Counted from the first letter of the stretch, positions 17,338 through 26,818 are shown. The stretch: 64,000 bases of DNA from Pseudarthrobacter sp. NamE5 (GCF_005796225.1 NZ_VAHO01000002.1:310001-374000); one strand, 5' to 3'. Numbers and translations: made by a program. Notes: generated by a model not told the origin, from the sequence alone.

Positions 17338-18894
17338 TCACTGCTGCTGCTCCGACTGGCGGTCCCGCCAGCTGCTCTCCACCGGCCAGACCGAGACGCG
17401 CTCCCGCACCGAAATAGAGGACCGGGGAACGGTTTCCACCGGCATCTGGGGGGAATCGGCAAGGACCCAAGTGTCCTTTGACCCGCCGCCCTGGCTCGAA
17501 TTCACAATCAGCGAGCCCTCCTTCAGCGCCACGCGCGTAAGTCCGCCGGGGAGCACCCAGACGTTGTCGCCGTCGTTAACTGCAAAGGGCCGCAGGTCCA
17601 CGTGGCGGGGGCCGAACTTGTCCCCGCTCAGCGTAGGCACCGTGGACAGCTGCAGCACAGGCTGGGCGATCCACCCGCGGGGGTCGGCGGTGACCCGCTG
17701 GCGCAGGGCATCCAGTTCGTCATTGGAGGCGTCCGGGCCAATGACCAGGCCCTTGCCGCCGGAGCCGTCCACGGGCTTGACCACCAGTTCGGACAGGTTG
17801 TCCAGCGTGTATTCGCGGGCTTCCTTCTCCTCCAGGCGGTACGTGTCCACGTTGGCGATGATGGGCTCCTCGCTCAGGTAGTACCGGATCAGGTCAGGGA
17901 CGTAACTGTAGACCAGTTTGTCGTCCGCGACGCCGTTGCCGACGGCGTTGGCGATGGTCACCCCGCCTGCCCGCGCGGCATTGACCAGTCCGGGGCAGCC
18001 GAGCATGGAATCGGCGCGGAACTGCAATGGGTCCAGGAAGTCGTCGTCGATGCGCTTGTAAATGACGTCCACGCGCTGCTCGCCCGCGGTGGTGCGCATG
18101 TACACGCGGTTGCCGCGGCAGATGAGGTCGCGGCCTTCCACCAATTCCACGCCCATCAGGCCGGCCAGCAGAGTGTGCTCGAAGTAGGCGCTGTTGAAAA
18201 CGCCGGGAGTGAGGACGACGACGGTGGGATCGTCCACGCCGGCAGGCGCGGTTTTGCGCAGGGCCGAGAGCAGCCGGCGGGGGTATTCCTCTACCGGCCG
18301 GATGAGCTGCTGGCCGAAGGCCTCCGGCAGCCCCTTGGCCATGGCGCGGCGGTTTTCCAGCACGTAGCTCACCCCCGAGGGGACACGGACGTTGTCCTCC
18401 AGCACGCGGAAGGTCCCGGCAGCATCACGGACCACGTCGATGCCGGAAATGTGCACCCGGACGCCGCCGGCCGGTTCAAAGCCGTGGACTTGCCGGTGGA
18501 AGTGCGCACTGGTGGTCACCAGCTGCCGGGGGATCACGCCGTCGGACACCACGGTCATCTTGTCGTACACATCGTTGAGGAAGGCTTCGAGCGCCTGCAC
18601 GCGCTGGGCTACCCCGCACTCCAGCACGTCCCATTCAGCAGCCGGAATGACCCTGGGAACGATGTCCAGCGGAAAGGGACGCTCCTCGCCCGCAAAGTCG
18701 AAGGTGACGCCGCGGTCCAGGAAGGTGCGGGCCATCGAGTCGGCGCGTGCGCTGACGTCGGACAGCGAGAGCCTGCGCAGGGCCTCCGCCACCTGCCCGT
18801 ACGAGTCCCGGGCCTGCTGCCCGGGAGCGAACATCTCGTCGTACGCTCCGGTCCGGCCCGCGGCCACGGAGTAATCCTGGAAAAGGTCTGACAT
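17338..18894 (-). CDS. Circularly permuted ATP-grasp protein (type 2)
   Basis: 518 residues from the MSDLFQDYSV start, which is the conserved family N-terminus; an ATG 12 codons upstream (18930) has no better ribosome site. The family (COG2308) is a circularly permuted ATP-grasp ligase. The nucleotide-binding segment ELVVKPVDGSGGKGLVIGP lies near residue 360, and LEDNVRVPSGVSYVLENR is another signature. It would ligate a carboxylate to an amine with ATP. It heads the operon with alpha-E and transglutaminase. No Ntn-hydrolase/Anbu partner is nearby. Reaction unproven. Confidence 0.88.
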   Translation of the reverse strand: MSDLFQDYSVAAGRTGAYDEMFAPGQQARDSYGQVAEALRRLSLSDVSARADSMARTFLDRGVTFDFAGEERPFPLDIVPRVIPAAEWDVLECGVAQRVQALEAFLNDVYDKMTVVSDGVIPRQLVTTSAHFHRQVHGFEPAGGVRVHISGIDVVRDAAGTFRVLEDNVRVPSGVSYVLENRRAMAKGLPEAFGQQLIRPVEEYPRRLLSALRKTAPAGVDDPTVVVLTPGVFNSAYFEHTLLAGLMGVELVEGRDLICRGNRVYMRTTAGEQRVDVIYKRIDDDFLDPLQFRADSMLGCPGLVNAARAGGVTIANAVGNGVADDKLVYSYVPDLIRYYLSEEPIIANVDTYRLEEKEAREYTLDNLSELVVKPVDGSGGKGLVIGPDASNDELDALRQRVTADPRGWIAQPVLQLSTVPTLSGDKFGPRHVDLRPFAVNDGDNVWVLPGGLTRVALKEGSLIVNSSQGGGSKDTWVLADSPQMPVETVPRSSISVRERVSVWPVESSWRDRQSEQQQ

Positions 18895-19008
18895 GCCCAC
18901 AAGCCAACCATCTTTTTGTTTCGAATTCATAAACCGGCATCCATTGTGGCGTGTTGGCGGGAGCAGGCCTATTCGTGAATCGCGGGGCTTTTCCGGCACA
19001 GTAGGTGG

Positions 19009-20067
19009 GTGCCAGTCAGCAGAACCTTCCGCGAGGAGCCCGGCCGGGGCGGTCCCGGACCAGCCGCCAGGCTGCTCCCGGGTCTTCTCACAGCCGCCGC
19101 TGCACTGACCGCGGCCTTCCTGGTGCACAGCCTCGTCCCGGTACTGCCGGCCATGACGCTGGCAGTCGTGCTGGGCATCCTGGCCGCCAACCTGCCCGGC
19201 GCCGGCGTGTGGACCGCCGGCAGGGCAAGGCCGGGACTGGACTTCGCCGGAAAACACCTGATGCGCGGCGGCATCGTGCTCCTCGGCCTGAAGGTCAGCA
19301 TTATGGATGTGTTGGGCCTGGGCTGGCTTGCGCTGGTCCTGATCGTCGCCGTGGTGGCAGTGAGCTTTGGCGGAACCTACCTGGTATCGCGGCTGTTCCG
19401 GCTGCCGCCGGTGACGTCCCTCCTGGTGGCGACCGGGTTTTCGATCTGCGGCGCCTCAGCGATTGGCGCCATGGCTGCAGTACGGCGCATCCGGCACGTG
19501 GACACCGTCCTGCCAGTGGCGCTGGTGACCCTGTGCGGCACACTGGCCATCGGCGTACTGCCCCTGTTCGTCCATCCCCTCCAGCTCACCGCACCGGTTT
19601 TTGGCGCCTGGACGGGTGCCTCGGTACACGACGTGGGCCAGGTAGTGGCCACCGCGCAGACTGCCGGGACAGCGGCGCTGGGCATCGCCGTCGTGGTCAA
19701 GCTGACCCGGGTGCTGCTCCTGGCACCGGTGGCAGCACTTGCCGGCGCGCACCAGCGGCTCGCACCTCAGGCCGCGGGCACGGCGGACGGCACCCACGCC
19801 AGCCTCCCGCCGGTGGTGCCCCTGTTTGTCCTGGGCTTCGTGGCCATGGTGGGCCTGCGTTCCACCGGCTGGCTGGCGCCGGGCTGGCTGGAGGCAGGAG
19901 GCGTGATGCAGGACATCCTGCTGGGTGCGGCCCTGTTCGGGCTGGGGTCCGCGGTGCGCATCCGCACGCTCCTGCACACCGGCGCCCGGGCGCTCCTGGC
20001 AGCGCTCGTGTCGTGGCTCCTGATAGCCCTTCTGGGACTGGGGGCTGCCCTGCTGATCGCCGCGTGA
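19009..20067 (+). CDS. YeiH-family putative sulfate exporter
   Basis: 352 residues with nine or ten hydrophobic segments. It has the family (PSE, YeiH/Cons_hypoth698) signatures MRGGIVLLGLKVS, FSICGASAIGAMAAV and WTGASVHDVGQVVA. Export of sulfate or a related anion is the annotated family role, but experimental support is thin. The GTG start lacks a clear Shine-Dalgarno; CACAGT six bases upstream could be a weak leaderless -10. It is divergent from the ATP-grasp operon and 33 bases ahead of pepN. Confidence 0.82.
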   Translation: MPVSRTFREEPGRGGPGPAARLLPGLLTAAAALTAAFLVHSLVPVLPAMTLAVVLGILAANLPGAGVWTAGRARPGLDFAGKHLMRGGIVLLGLKVSIMDVLGLGWLALVLIVAVVAVSFGGTYLVSRLFRLPPVTSLLVATGFSICGASAIGAMAAVRRIRHVDTVLPVALVTLCGTLAIGVLPLFVHPLQLTAPVFGAWTGASVHDVGQVVATAQTAGTAALGIAVVVKLTRVLLLAPVAALAGAHQRLAPQAAGTADGTHASLPPVVPLFVLGFVAMVGLRSTGWLAPGWLEAGGVMQDILLGAALFGLGSAVRIRTLLHTGARALLAALVSWLLIALLGLGAALLIAA

Positions 20068-20100
20068 TTTTGGGCACCGGCCCCATGATTAGATAGCTGG

Positions 20101-22734
20101 GTGTCACATGAGAACCTGCAGCGCGATGAAGCCGCCGAACGATCAGCACTGATCCAAACCACCAGCTATGACGTATCGCTGGATGTGCGGCAGGCAGCAA
20201 ACCCGAACGTGGCCGGCTACCCGACCCGCAGCATCATCACCTTCACCGCGGAGCCGGGCAGTTCCACCTTCCTGGACTTCATCGGCACCGTGCACAGAGT
20301 CCTGCTCAACGGCCGGGAACTCAGGGTGGAGGACGTGGTGGACGGAGCCAGGATCCGGCTGGACAACCTGCAGGCGGAGAACCAGGTGACCGTCAACGGA
20401 ACGGCCGTGTACAGCCGCTCCGGCGAGGGCATGCACCGGTTCGTGGATCCCGCGGACGGCCAGTGCTACCTGTACACGCAGTACGAGCCGGCCGACGCCC
20501 GCCGGGTGTTCGCCAACTTTGAACAGCCGGACCTCAAGGCCGTATACACCTTCCACGTGATGGCTCCCGCCCACTGGCAGGTTGCCTCCAACGGCGCAGA
20601 AACGGCGCGGACCCTGCTCACCAGCGATCCCGCCACTGCCCGGTGGGACTTCGCCCCCACAGACCCCATGTCCACCTACATCACCGCCGTTCTGGCCGGA
20701 CCCTACTTCAAGGCCAAGGATCACTGGCAGGCAATGCTCGACGACGGCACCCCCCTGGACGTCCCGCTCGCCCTCTACTGCCGGGCCTCCATGGCGGAAT
20801 CCTTTGACACCGACGAGCTGTTCACGCTGACCAAGAAGGGTCTGGACTTCTTCAACCGGCTCTTCGACTACCCCTACCCCTGGGGCAAGTACGACCAGGC
20901 CTTTGTTCCGGAATACAACCTCGGCGCCATGGAGAACCCAGGCCTGGTGACGTTCACGGAGAGCTACGTGTTCACCTCCCGCGCCACGGACTCCCAGTAC
21001 CAGGGGCGCGCCAACACCCTAATGCACGAGATGGCGCACATGTGGTTCGGCGACCTGGTAACCATGCAGTGGTGGGACGACCTGTGGCTCAAGGAATCGT
21101 TCGCGGACTACATGGGCACCCTCGGCGTGGACCGGGCGACGGACTGGGACACCGCCTGGGTGAACTTCGCCAACAAGCGCAAGGCCTGGGCCTACGTCCA
21201 GGACCAGCTGCCCACCACCCACCCGATCGTGGCGGATATCCCGGACCTTGAGGCGGCCAAGCAGAACTTTGACGGCATCACTTACGCCAAGGGGGCCTCG
21301 GTACTGAGGCAGCTGGTGGCCTATGTTGGCTTTGACGCCTTCATCGCCGGCTCCCGTGCATACTTCCGCAAGCATGCATACGGCAACACCTCCATTGCGG
21401 ACCTGCTGGACGCACTAAGTGCAGCATCGGGACGGGACCTGGCAGGCTGGGCGCAGCAGTGGCTGCAAACCTCCGGCATCTCCACGCTGTCGCTGGACTT
21501 CGCGTCCACTGGTGCATCGGACGACGGCGGCCTGCCGGGCGGGGTGGCCATCGTCCAGCAGGCTACGGATCCGGTAACGGGGCGGGAGGAGCTGCGCCCG
21601 CACCGGCTGCGCGTGGGGGCCTACAACTTCGACGGCGACGGCGCCCTGGTGCGGACGGACAGCTACGAAACGGACATCGTAGGCGCCCGCACAGAACTCC
21701 CCCAGCTCGCCGGAAAGCCCCGGCCCGCGCTCCTGCTCCTCAACGACGAGGACCTCACTTATGCGAAGGTCCGGCTCGACCCTGCCTCGGAAGCCACCGT
21801 GCGTTCCTCGCTGGACCGGATCACCGATCCCATGGCCCGAGCCCTCTGCTGGACAGCGCTGTGGAACTCCGCGCGCGACGGCGAAAGCCCTGCCGCGACG
21901 TACGTGGACGCAGTAGCCGCGTACGGACCGTCAGAAACAGGGATCGGAGTGCTGCTGAACATCCTCGACAACGCCGTCACCGCCGTCGAACGCTACACAC
22001 CGGCGGCCCGCCGCCCCGCGGTGCGGACCTCCTTCCTCTCAACGGCTGCAGCGGAAATGGACCGGGCGCAGCCCGGCTCTGACCAGCAGCTTGCCTGGGC
22101 CAGAACCCTGGGCACGCTCAGCAGGCACGATGACGCCCTGCTGCCCCGGCTCAAGAGCCTGCTGGAGGGTACCGCGCCGGTGGCAGGCCTGGCGGTGGAC
22201 GCGGAACTTCGCTGGCACTTCTGGCATGCCCTGGCGGCCAACGGCCAGGCGGCCGAAGCGGAGCTGGACGCGGAGCTCGCGCGCGACACCACGGCTTCGG
22301 GACGCGCCGGGCACGCTACGGCCCTGGCGGCCAGGCCGGATCCGCAGGTCAAGGTCGCAGCGTGGAAAGCGGCAGTGCACGGAAATGAACTTTCCAACCA
22401 ACTGCTGACCGCCACCATTAGCGGGTTCACCACTGCTCCGGCCCGGTTGCTGGAACCCTATATCGAGCCCTACTTCGCCTGCCTGCGCGGGGTCTGGGAG
22501 ACCCGCAGCATCGAGATCGCAAGCCGGATCGTCCGCGGCCTCTATCCGCTCGCCCAGGACCTGGCTGAGGGCGTGAACCCGGCGGACCATCCGGTGATCA
22601 GGCGGACGGACGAGTGGCTGGCAGCCAATGCCGACGCGCCCCGGGCGCTGCGCCGAATCATCGTTGAGCAGCGCAGCCACCTGCTGCGGGCACTCAAGGC
22701 GCAGGCCGCCGTCGTCCCCTCACCTGTGCCTTAA
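20101..22734 (+). CDS. pepN: Aminopeptidase N, M1 family
   Basis: 877 residues, the usual size for actinobacterial PepN. The exopeptidase motif GAMEN is at residues 275-279. The zinc site is HEMAH (309-313) with the downstream Glu in LWLKESFADY. A helical ERAP1-like C-terminal domain fills the last 350 residues. It removes N-terminal amino acids from peptides in the cytosol. The GTG start is preceded by TTAGAT six bases upstream rather than by a Shine-Dalgarno, so it may be leaderless. Confidence 0.95.
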   Translation: MSHENLQRDEAAERSALIQTTSYDVSLDVRQAANPNVAGYPTRSIITFTAEPGSSTFLDFIGTVHRVLLNGRELRVEDVVDGARIRLDNLQAENQVTVNGTAVYSRSGEGMHRFVDPADGQCYLYTQYEPADARRVFANFEQPDLKAVYTFHVMAPAHWQVASNGAETARTLLTSDPATARWDFAPTDPMSTYITAVLAGPYFKAKDHWQAMLDDGTPLDVPLALYCRASMAESFDTDELFTLTKKGLDFFNRLFDYPYPWGKYDQAFVPEYNLGAMENPGLVTFTESYVFTSRATDSQYQGRANTLMHEMAHMWFGDLVTMQWWDDLWLKESFADYMGTLGVDRATDWDTAWVNFANKRKAWAYVQDQLPTTHPIVADIPDLEAAKQNFDGITYAKGASVLRQLVAYVGFDAFIAGSRAYFRKHAYGNTSIADLLDALSAASGRDLAGWAQQWLQTSGISTLSLDFASTGASDDGGLPGGVAIVQQATDPVTGREELRPHRLRVGAYNFDGDGALVRTDSYETDIVGARTELPQLAGKPRPALLLLNDEDLTYAKVRLDPASEATVRSSLDRITDPMARALCWTALWNSARDGESPAATYVDAVAAYGPSETGIGVLLNILDNAVTAVERYTPAARRPAVRTSFLSTAAAEMDRAQPGSDQQLAWARTLGTLSRHDDALLPRLKSLLEGTAPVAGLAVDAELRWHFWHALAANGQAAEAELDAELARDTTASGRAGHATALAARPDPQVKVAAWKAAVHGNELSNQLLTATISGFTTAPARLLEPYIEPYFACLRGVWETRSIEIASRIVRGLYPLAQDLAEGVNPADHPVIRRTDEWLAANADAPRALRRIIVEQRSHLLRALKAQAAVVPSPVP

Positions 22735-22752
22735 GGCGATTCCTGCCACTGC

Positions 22753-23844
22753 TCAAGGGACGCGGTGGAGCCATTCCGCCGTGCCGAACTTGCTGCCCAC
22801 GCGCTCGCGGGCGGCTTCCAGTTCGGCCTCGCTCACCTGGGAGGGGCTGGCGCCGTAGCGGTCGGTGAAGACTTCCGTCATGGCCTGGATGATCGCTGTG
22901 CGGGCGAGTCCGGTCTGGCGGCGCAAAGGGTCGACGCGTTTCTTGGCGCTGCGGGTCCCCTTGTCCGAAAGCTTTTCCTTGCCGATCCTCAGCACTTCGA
23001 CCATCTTGTCGGCGTCGATGTCGTAGCTCATGGTGACGTGATGCAGCATGCCCCCGTTGGCCAGCCGTTTCTGTGCCGCCCCGCCGATCTTGCCCTGGGC
23101 CGTGGCGATATCGTTCAGCGGCACGTAAAAGGCGTTGATGCCAAGCTTCTCCAGCGCTGCCATCACCCAGGAGTCAAGGAAGGGGTAGGAGTCGGCAAAG
23201 CTGATGCCGTCCACGAGGGTCTGCGGAAGATAAAGGGAGTACGTGATGCAGTTGCCCGCTTCCATGAACATCGCTCCCCCGCCGCTGATGCGCCGGACTA
23301 CCGTGATCCCGTGCTTCTCCACGCCGTCCGGGTCCACCTCGTTGCGGACCGACTGGAAACTTCCGATGACCACTGAGGGTTCCTGCCAGTCCCAGAAGCG
23401 GAGGGTGGGGTTGCGGCGGCCTGCACCCACCTCCTCGGTGAGCACCTCGTCCAGCGCCACATTGATTTCGGTGGGCAGGACAGTTGGCGGGATTACATGC
23501 CAGTCGTGGTCCGTCCAGGACGTTGCCTTTGCCAGGGCGCGTCGGACGGTGACGGCAACCGCGTCGGCGGAGAAGCCGAACAGGGCCGCGCCAGGCGGCA
23601 GCGAGGCCTTGACGACGGCGGCAAGCTCACCGGCCGTTGCGGTGTCCGGCAGCCCCGTCAGGGCCTGGTTGATGTCCAGGAGGGCCTCGTCCGGCTCCAG
23701 GAAGAAGTCCCCGCTGAGGCTCACGTTGGCCAGCCGGCCGTCTGCCACGTCCAGGTCCACCACCACGAGCTTGCCGCCCGGCACCTTGTATTCACCGTGG
23801 CGGCGGGAGGCGGGATCATAACGTGGAGACTGTAAGTCGGTCAT
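22753..23844 (-). CDS. Lipoate-protein ligase A family protein with N-terminal accessory domain
   Basis: 363 residues. The catalytic LplA/BirA-fold domain (about 115-363) has the lipoyl-adenylate loop RRISGGGAMF and the IGGAAQKR segment with the catalytic Lys. Residues 15-95 (GGKLVVVDLDV, GDFFLEPDEALLDIN) look like the small lipoate-ligase accessory domain, which is normally C-terminal in LplA. The order is therefore permuted. It would attach lipoate or octanoate to dehydrogenase E2 or GcvH. ATG 23844 is chosen; ATG 23853 adds three residues. Confidence 0.82.
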   Translation of the reverse strand: MTDLQSPRYDPASRRHGEYKVPGGKLVVVDLDVADGRLANVSLSGDFFLEPDEALLDINQALTGLPDTATAGELAAVVKASLPPGAALFGFSADAVAVTVRRALAKATSWTDHDWHVIPPTVLPTEINVALDEVLTEEVGAGRRNPTLRFWDWQEPSVVIGSFQSVRNEVDPDGVEKHGITVVRRISGGGAMFMEAGNCITYSLYLPQTLVDGISFADSYPFLDSWVMAALEKLGINAFYVPLNDIATAQGKIGGAAQKRLANGGMLHHVTMSYDIDADKMVEVLRIGKEKLSDKGTRSAKKRVDPLRRQTGLARTAIIQAMTEVFTDRYGASPSQVSEAELEAARERVGSKFGTAEWLHRVP

Positions 23845-23900
23845 GCCTTCCATCCTGCCCCAGAATGTGCCGGCCCACCTATCGGCCTGGAGAAACGCGG

Positions 23901-23930
23901 AAGGCCCGCACCGTTTCCGGTGCGGGCCTT
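23901..23930. terminator. Intrinsic terminator of rpmE2
   Basis: AAGGCCCGCACCG (23901-23913) pairs perfectly with CGGTGCGGGCCTT (23918-23930) around a TTTC loop. It lies 27 bases past the L31 stop and just ahead of the lplA start on the same strand, so it insulates the two. Confidence 0.85.
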
Positions 23931-23957
23931 TGCAAAAGAACCTTTGGAGGAAGTGAA

Positions 23958-24215
23958 TTACTTCTTGCCGCCGAAGCCCTTGAAGCGAGCGTTGAAGCGC
24001 TCGACGCGGCCTGCGGAGTCCATGATGCGCTGCTTGCCGGTGTAGAACGGGTGGGACTCGGAGGAGATTTCGACGTCGATGACCGGGTAGGTGTTGCCGT
24101 CTTCCCACTCGATGGTTTTGGAGGAAGACACGGTGGAGCGGGTCAGGAACTTCGTGCCGGAAGCCAGGTCGTTGAAGACAACAGCCTGGTACTTCGGGTG
24201 GATCTCAGACTTCAT
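23958..24215 (-). CDS. rpmE2: 50S ribosomal protein L31, type B
   Basis: 85 residues beginning [16 protein letters not shown], the type B L31 N-terminus. There is no cysteine, so this is the zinc-free paralogue. In many actinobacteria that form is induced under zinc starvation by Zur (family knowledge). I do not see an obvious Zur box, only an unrelated inverted repeat in the leader. AAAGGT lies about seven bases before the ATG. The gene is monocistronic with its own terminator. Confidence 0.95.
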   Translation of the reverse strand: MKSEIHPKYQAVVFNDLASGTKFLTRSTVSSSKTIEWEDGNTYPVIDVEISSESHPFYTGKQRIMDSAGRVERFNARFKGFGGKK

Positions 24216-24234
24216 AATGGGACCTTTGTTCGCG

Positions 24235-24254
24235 CAACTGGATTTTGCCAGTTG
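24235..24254. repeat. Inverted repeat in the rpmE2 leader
   Basis: CAACTGG (24235-24241), six-base spacer, CCAGTTG (24248-24254), 20 bases upstream of the L31 start codon. It could be a protein operator or an mRNA hairpin close to the ribosome site. Confidence 0.5.
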
Positions 24255-24355
24255 CCAGGTATGAATGGGATGGCTGGGTTCCGCTTCGCAAGAAGCAGGA
24301 CGGCCAGCTGTCAATCATAGCGGATAACAGCGGTGCCCGCGAACCGGCGGTTGCC

Positions 24356-25165
24356 CTATTCCCGCGCCCGGAGTTCCCAGAATGCCACGGCCGAAGCCGC
24401 GGCCACGTTGAGCGAATCCACGCCGTTGCGCATGGGAATCTTCACGGCGAGGTCGACGGCCGCAAGGGTCTCCGCGCTCATGCCGGCGCCTTCGGTGCCG
24501 AGTACCAGGGCGAGCTTCTCCGGGTTCCGCGCGGCAACCTTGTCCACGTCCTGCGCGTCCTCCGTGAGCTCGAGCGCCGCAACAGTGAAGCCGTGGTTCT
24601 TGAGCAGGTGGAGGTCCTGCGGCCAGTTGGTCAGCCTTGCCCACGGGACTTGGAAGACGGTGCCCATGCTCACCCTGACGCTCCGGCGGTACAGGGGGTC
24701 ACCGCAACGGGGTGAGACGAGGACGGCGTCGATGTCCAGGGCGGCGGCAGACCGGAAGATGGCGCCCACGTTGGTGTGGTCCACGATGTCCTCCAGCACG
24801 GCCACCCGCCGCGCACCGGCGAGCAGTTCCGGAAGCGGCACCGGTGCCGGACGCTGCATGGCGGCCATTGCACCGCGGTGGAGGTGGAAACCGGTGATCT
24901 CCTCCAGGAGGGCTGCTCTGCCGATGAAAGCGGGCACGTCGGGGTAGGCGCCGAGGATGTCCTGGAGGTCGTCGAGCCATTTCTCGGCCAGGAAGAAGGA
25001 CCGGGGCTGGTGCCCTGCGGCGAGGGCCCGGCGCAGCACCCGGGATGACTCTGCGATGTACATGCCTTCGGCGGGTTCGCGGAGCTTGCGCAGGTGGACG
25101 TCCGTGAGCTGGGTGTAGTCGGATACGCGCGGGTCGGCGGCGGATTCGAGGTAATGGATTGTCAC
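24356..25165 (-). CDS. TrmH/SpoU-family RNA 2'-O-methyltransferase
   Basis: 269 residues. The N-terminal substrate-binding domain (about 1-110) precedes a SPOUT knot domain with LVLGTEGAGMS and IPMRNGVDSLNVAAASAVAF, the SAM-binding motifs 2 and 3. It methylates a ribose in rRNA or tRNA; which site is not decidable from sequence. The start is GTG, seven bases after the stop of the TSUP gene, with which it is probably cotranscribed. Confidence 0.9.
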   Translation of the reverse strand: MTIHYLESAADPRVSDYTQLTDVHLRKLREPAEGMYIAESSRVLRRALAAGHQPRSFFLAEKWLDDLQDILGAYPDVPAFIGRAALLEEITGFHLHRGAMAAMQRPAPVPLPELLAGARRVAVLEDIVDHTNVGAIFRSAAALDIDAVLVSPRCGDPLYRRSVRVSMGTVFQVPWARLTNWPQDLHLLKNHGFTVAALELTEDAQDVDKVAARNPEKLALVLGTEGAGMSAETLAAVDLAVKIPMRNGVDSLNVAAASAVAFWELRARE

Positions 25166-25172
25166 CGGGTGA

Positions 25173-25958
25173 TTATTGCAGCAGATCGGCGATCATGAAG
25201 CCCAGAGCCACGAGCCCCAGGACAAGGATGACCGACCGCAGCACTGTGGGTGAAAGCCGGCGGCCCACCTTGGCTCCCAAAACCCCGCCGATGCTGGAGC
25301 TGATGGCGATCAGCAGCACCACCAGCCAGTTGATCCGGTCGAACGCGAAGAGCGTGTAGGACACCGCTGCCACCAGGTTCACGCCCAGGACCAGGATGTT
25401 CTTCATGGCGTTGGCATTCTGGATGGTGCCGGTGAGGAAGACGCCGAGGATGCCCACCAGCAGGATCCCCTGGGCAGCCACGAAGTAGCCGCCGTACACT
25501 CCTGCAAGATACACCAGCACCACCAGGAGGATTCCGTGGCGTTTGTCGCGCACGGCGTGCTCCGGATTTTCCTCGCGGGTACGCACCCACGTTTGCAGCC
25601 GGGGCTGGAACACCACCATGAGGAGGGCCAGGACAATGAGGAGTGGGGCGACGTAGTGGAAGACCTCTTCCGGCAGGTGCAGGAGCAGCCAGGCGCCGGA
25701 AACACCGCCCAGCAGCGAGGCCGGCAGCAGCCGCAGGAGCTGGCGGCCGCGGCCCTTGAGTTCCCGGCGGTAGCCGAAGGCACCTGCCGCGCCGCCGGCC
25801 ACCAGCCCCATGGCGTTGCTCATCGACGCAACCACCGGAGTGACGCCCAGGGCGATGAGCACGGGAAACGTCACCAGGGTGCCGGAGCCCACTACTGCGT
25901 TGATCATGCCGGCCCACAGTCCGGCAACGGACACAAAAGTGCTGCTGAGAAGATCCAA
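25173..25958 (-). CDS. TSUP (TauE/SafE) family membrane transporter
   Basis: 261 residues, about eight membrane segments, with the two-repeat TSUP organisation. The N-terminal GMINAVVGSGTLVTFPVLIA and the internal IQNANAMKNILVLGVN segments are family signatures. Substrates in the family are sulfite, sulfoacetate and related organosulfur or C2 anions; none can be assigned here. It sits 17 bases after an ABC ATPase gene and seven bases before trmH, on the same strand. Confidence 0.88.
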   Translation of the reverse strand: MDLLSSTFVSVAGLWAGMINAVVGSGTLVTFPVLIALGVTPVVASMSNAMGLVAGGAAGAFGYRRELKGRGRQLLRLLPASLLGGVSGAWLLLHLPEEVFHYVAPLLIVLALLMVVFQPRLQTWVRTREENPEHAVRDKRHGILLVVLVYLAGVYGGYFVAAQGILLVGILGVFLTGTIQNANAMKNILVLGVNLVAAVSYTLFAFDRINWLVVLLIAISSSIGGVLGAKVGRRLSPTVLRSVILVLGLVALGFMIADLLQ

Positions 25959-25975
25959 GATGCTGCGCTGCCGCC

Positions 25976-26761
25976 TTAGCGGCGGGCGACGGCGGTGTAC
26001 CGGCCGGCGTTGACGGTGACGTCAAGGTCCAGCCCGAACGTCTTGCTCAGGTTGTCCGCTGTCAGGACCTCCGTGATCGGTCCTGCTGCCACCACGCCGC
26101 CGTCGCGCAGCAGCATGGCGTGGGTGAAGCCCGGCGGGACTTCCTCAAGGTGGTGCGTCACCAGGACCATGGCAGGGGCTGCCTCGTCCTGGGCAAGTTC
26201 CCCGAGTTTATGGACCAGTTCCTCGCGGCCGCCAAGATCCAGGCCGGCTGCGGGCTCGTCCAGCAGCAGCAGTTCGGGGTCGGTCATGAGGGCCCGGGCA
26301 ATCTGGACACGCTTGCGCTCCCCCTCGGACAGCGTGGCGAAGGTTCTGTTCAGGAGCGGACCCATGCCCCAGTCATTGAGCAGGCGGAAAGCCCGCCGCT
26401 CGTCGTCGCGCTCGTATCCCTCGCGCCAGCGGCCGGTGACGCCGTACGCGGCGGTGACCACGACGTTGAGGACGTTCTCCTGCTCCGGGATCTGGGTGGC
26501 CAGCGCGGCGGAGGAAAGTCCGATGCGCGGGCGGAGTTCGAAGACGTCGGTGCGCCCCAGGGTTTCGTCCAGGATGCCGGCTTTGCCGCTGCTGGGGTGA
26601 AGCCGGGCGGCGGCGATCTGCAGGAGTGTTGTCTTACCGGCACCGTTGGGCCCGAGGATTACCCAGCGCTCGCCTTCATTGACTTCCCAGTCAACCTTGT
26701 CCAGCAGGGTCTTTTTACCTCGGACAACGCTGACGGAAGCCAATTCCAGAACATCACTCAT
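25976..26761 (-). CDS. Stand-alone ABC transporter ATPase
   Basis: 261 residues. Walker A GPNGAGKTTLLQ, ABC signature LSEGERKRVQIARAL, Walker B LLLLDEPAAGLD and the switch His in VTHHLEEV are all intact. No permease lies beside it, and the next gene is a TSUP transporter, not an ABC partner. The ModF/YlmA-type stand-alone group is the closest fit. The ATG at 26761 is chosen over GTG 26773: TAGTGT lies eight bases upstream and there is no Shine-Dalgarno. Partner unknown. Confidence 0.8.
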   Translation of the reverse strand: MSDVLELASVSVVRGKKTLLDKVDWEVNEGERWVILGPNGAGKTTLLQIAAARLHPSSGKAGILDETLGRTDVFELRPRIGLSSAALATQIPEQENVLNVVVTAAYGVTGRWREGYERDDERRAFRLLNDWGMGPLLNRTFATLSEGERKRVQIARALMTDPELLLLDEPAAGLDLGGREELVHKLGELAQDEAAPAMVLVTHHLEEVPPGFTHAMLLRDGGVVAAGPITEVLTADNLSKTFGLDLDVTVNAGRYTAVARR

Positions 26762-26818
26762 AGGAGTAGACACTAGGACAAAAAAGAGGCCGATTGATAA
26801 CCGGCGTTTACAGCCCTG

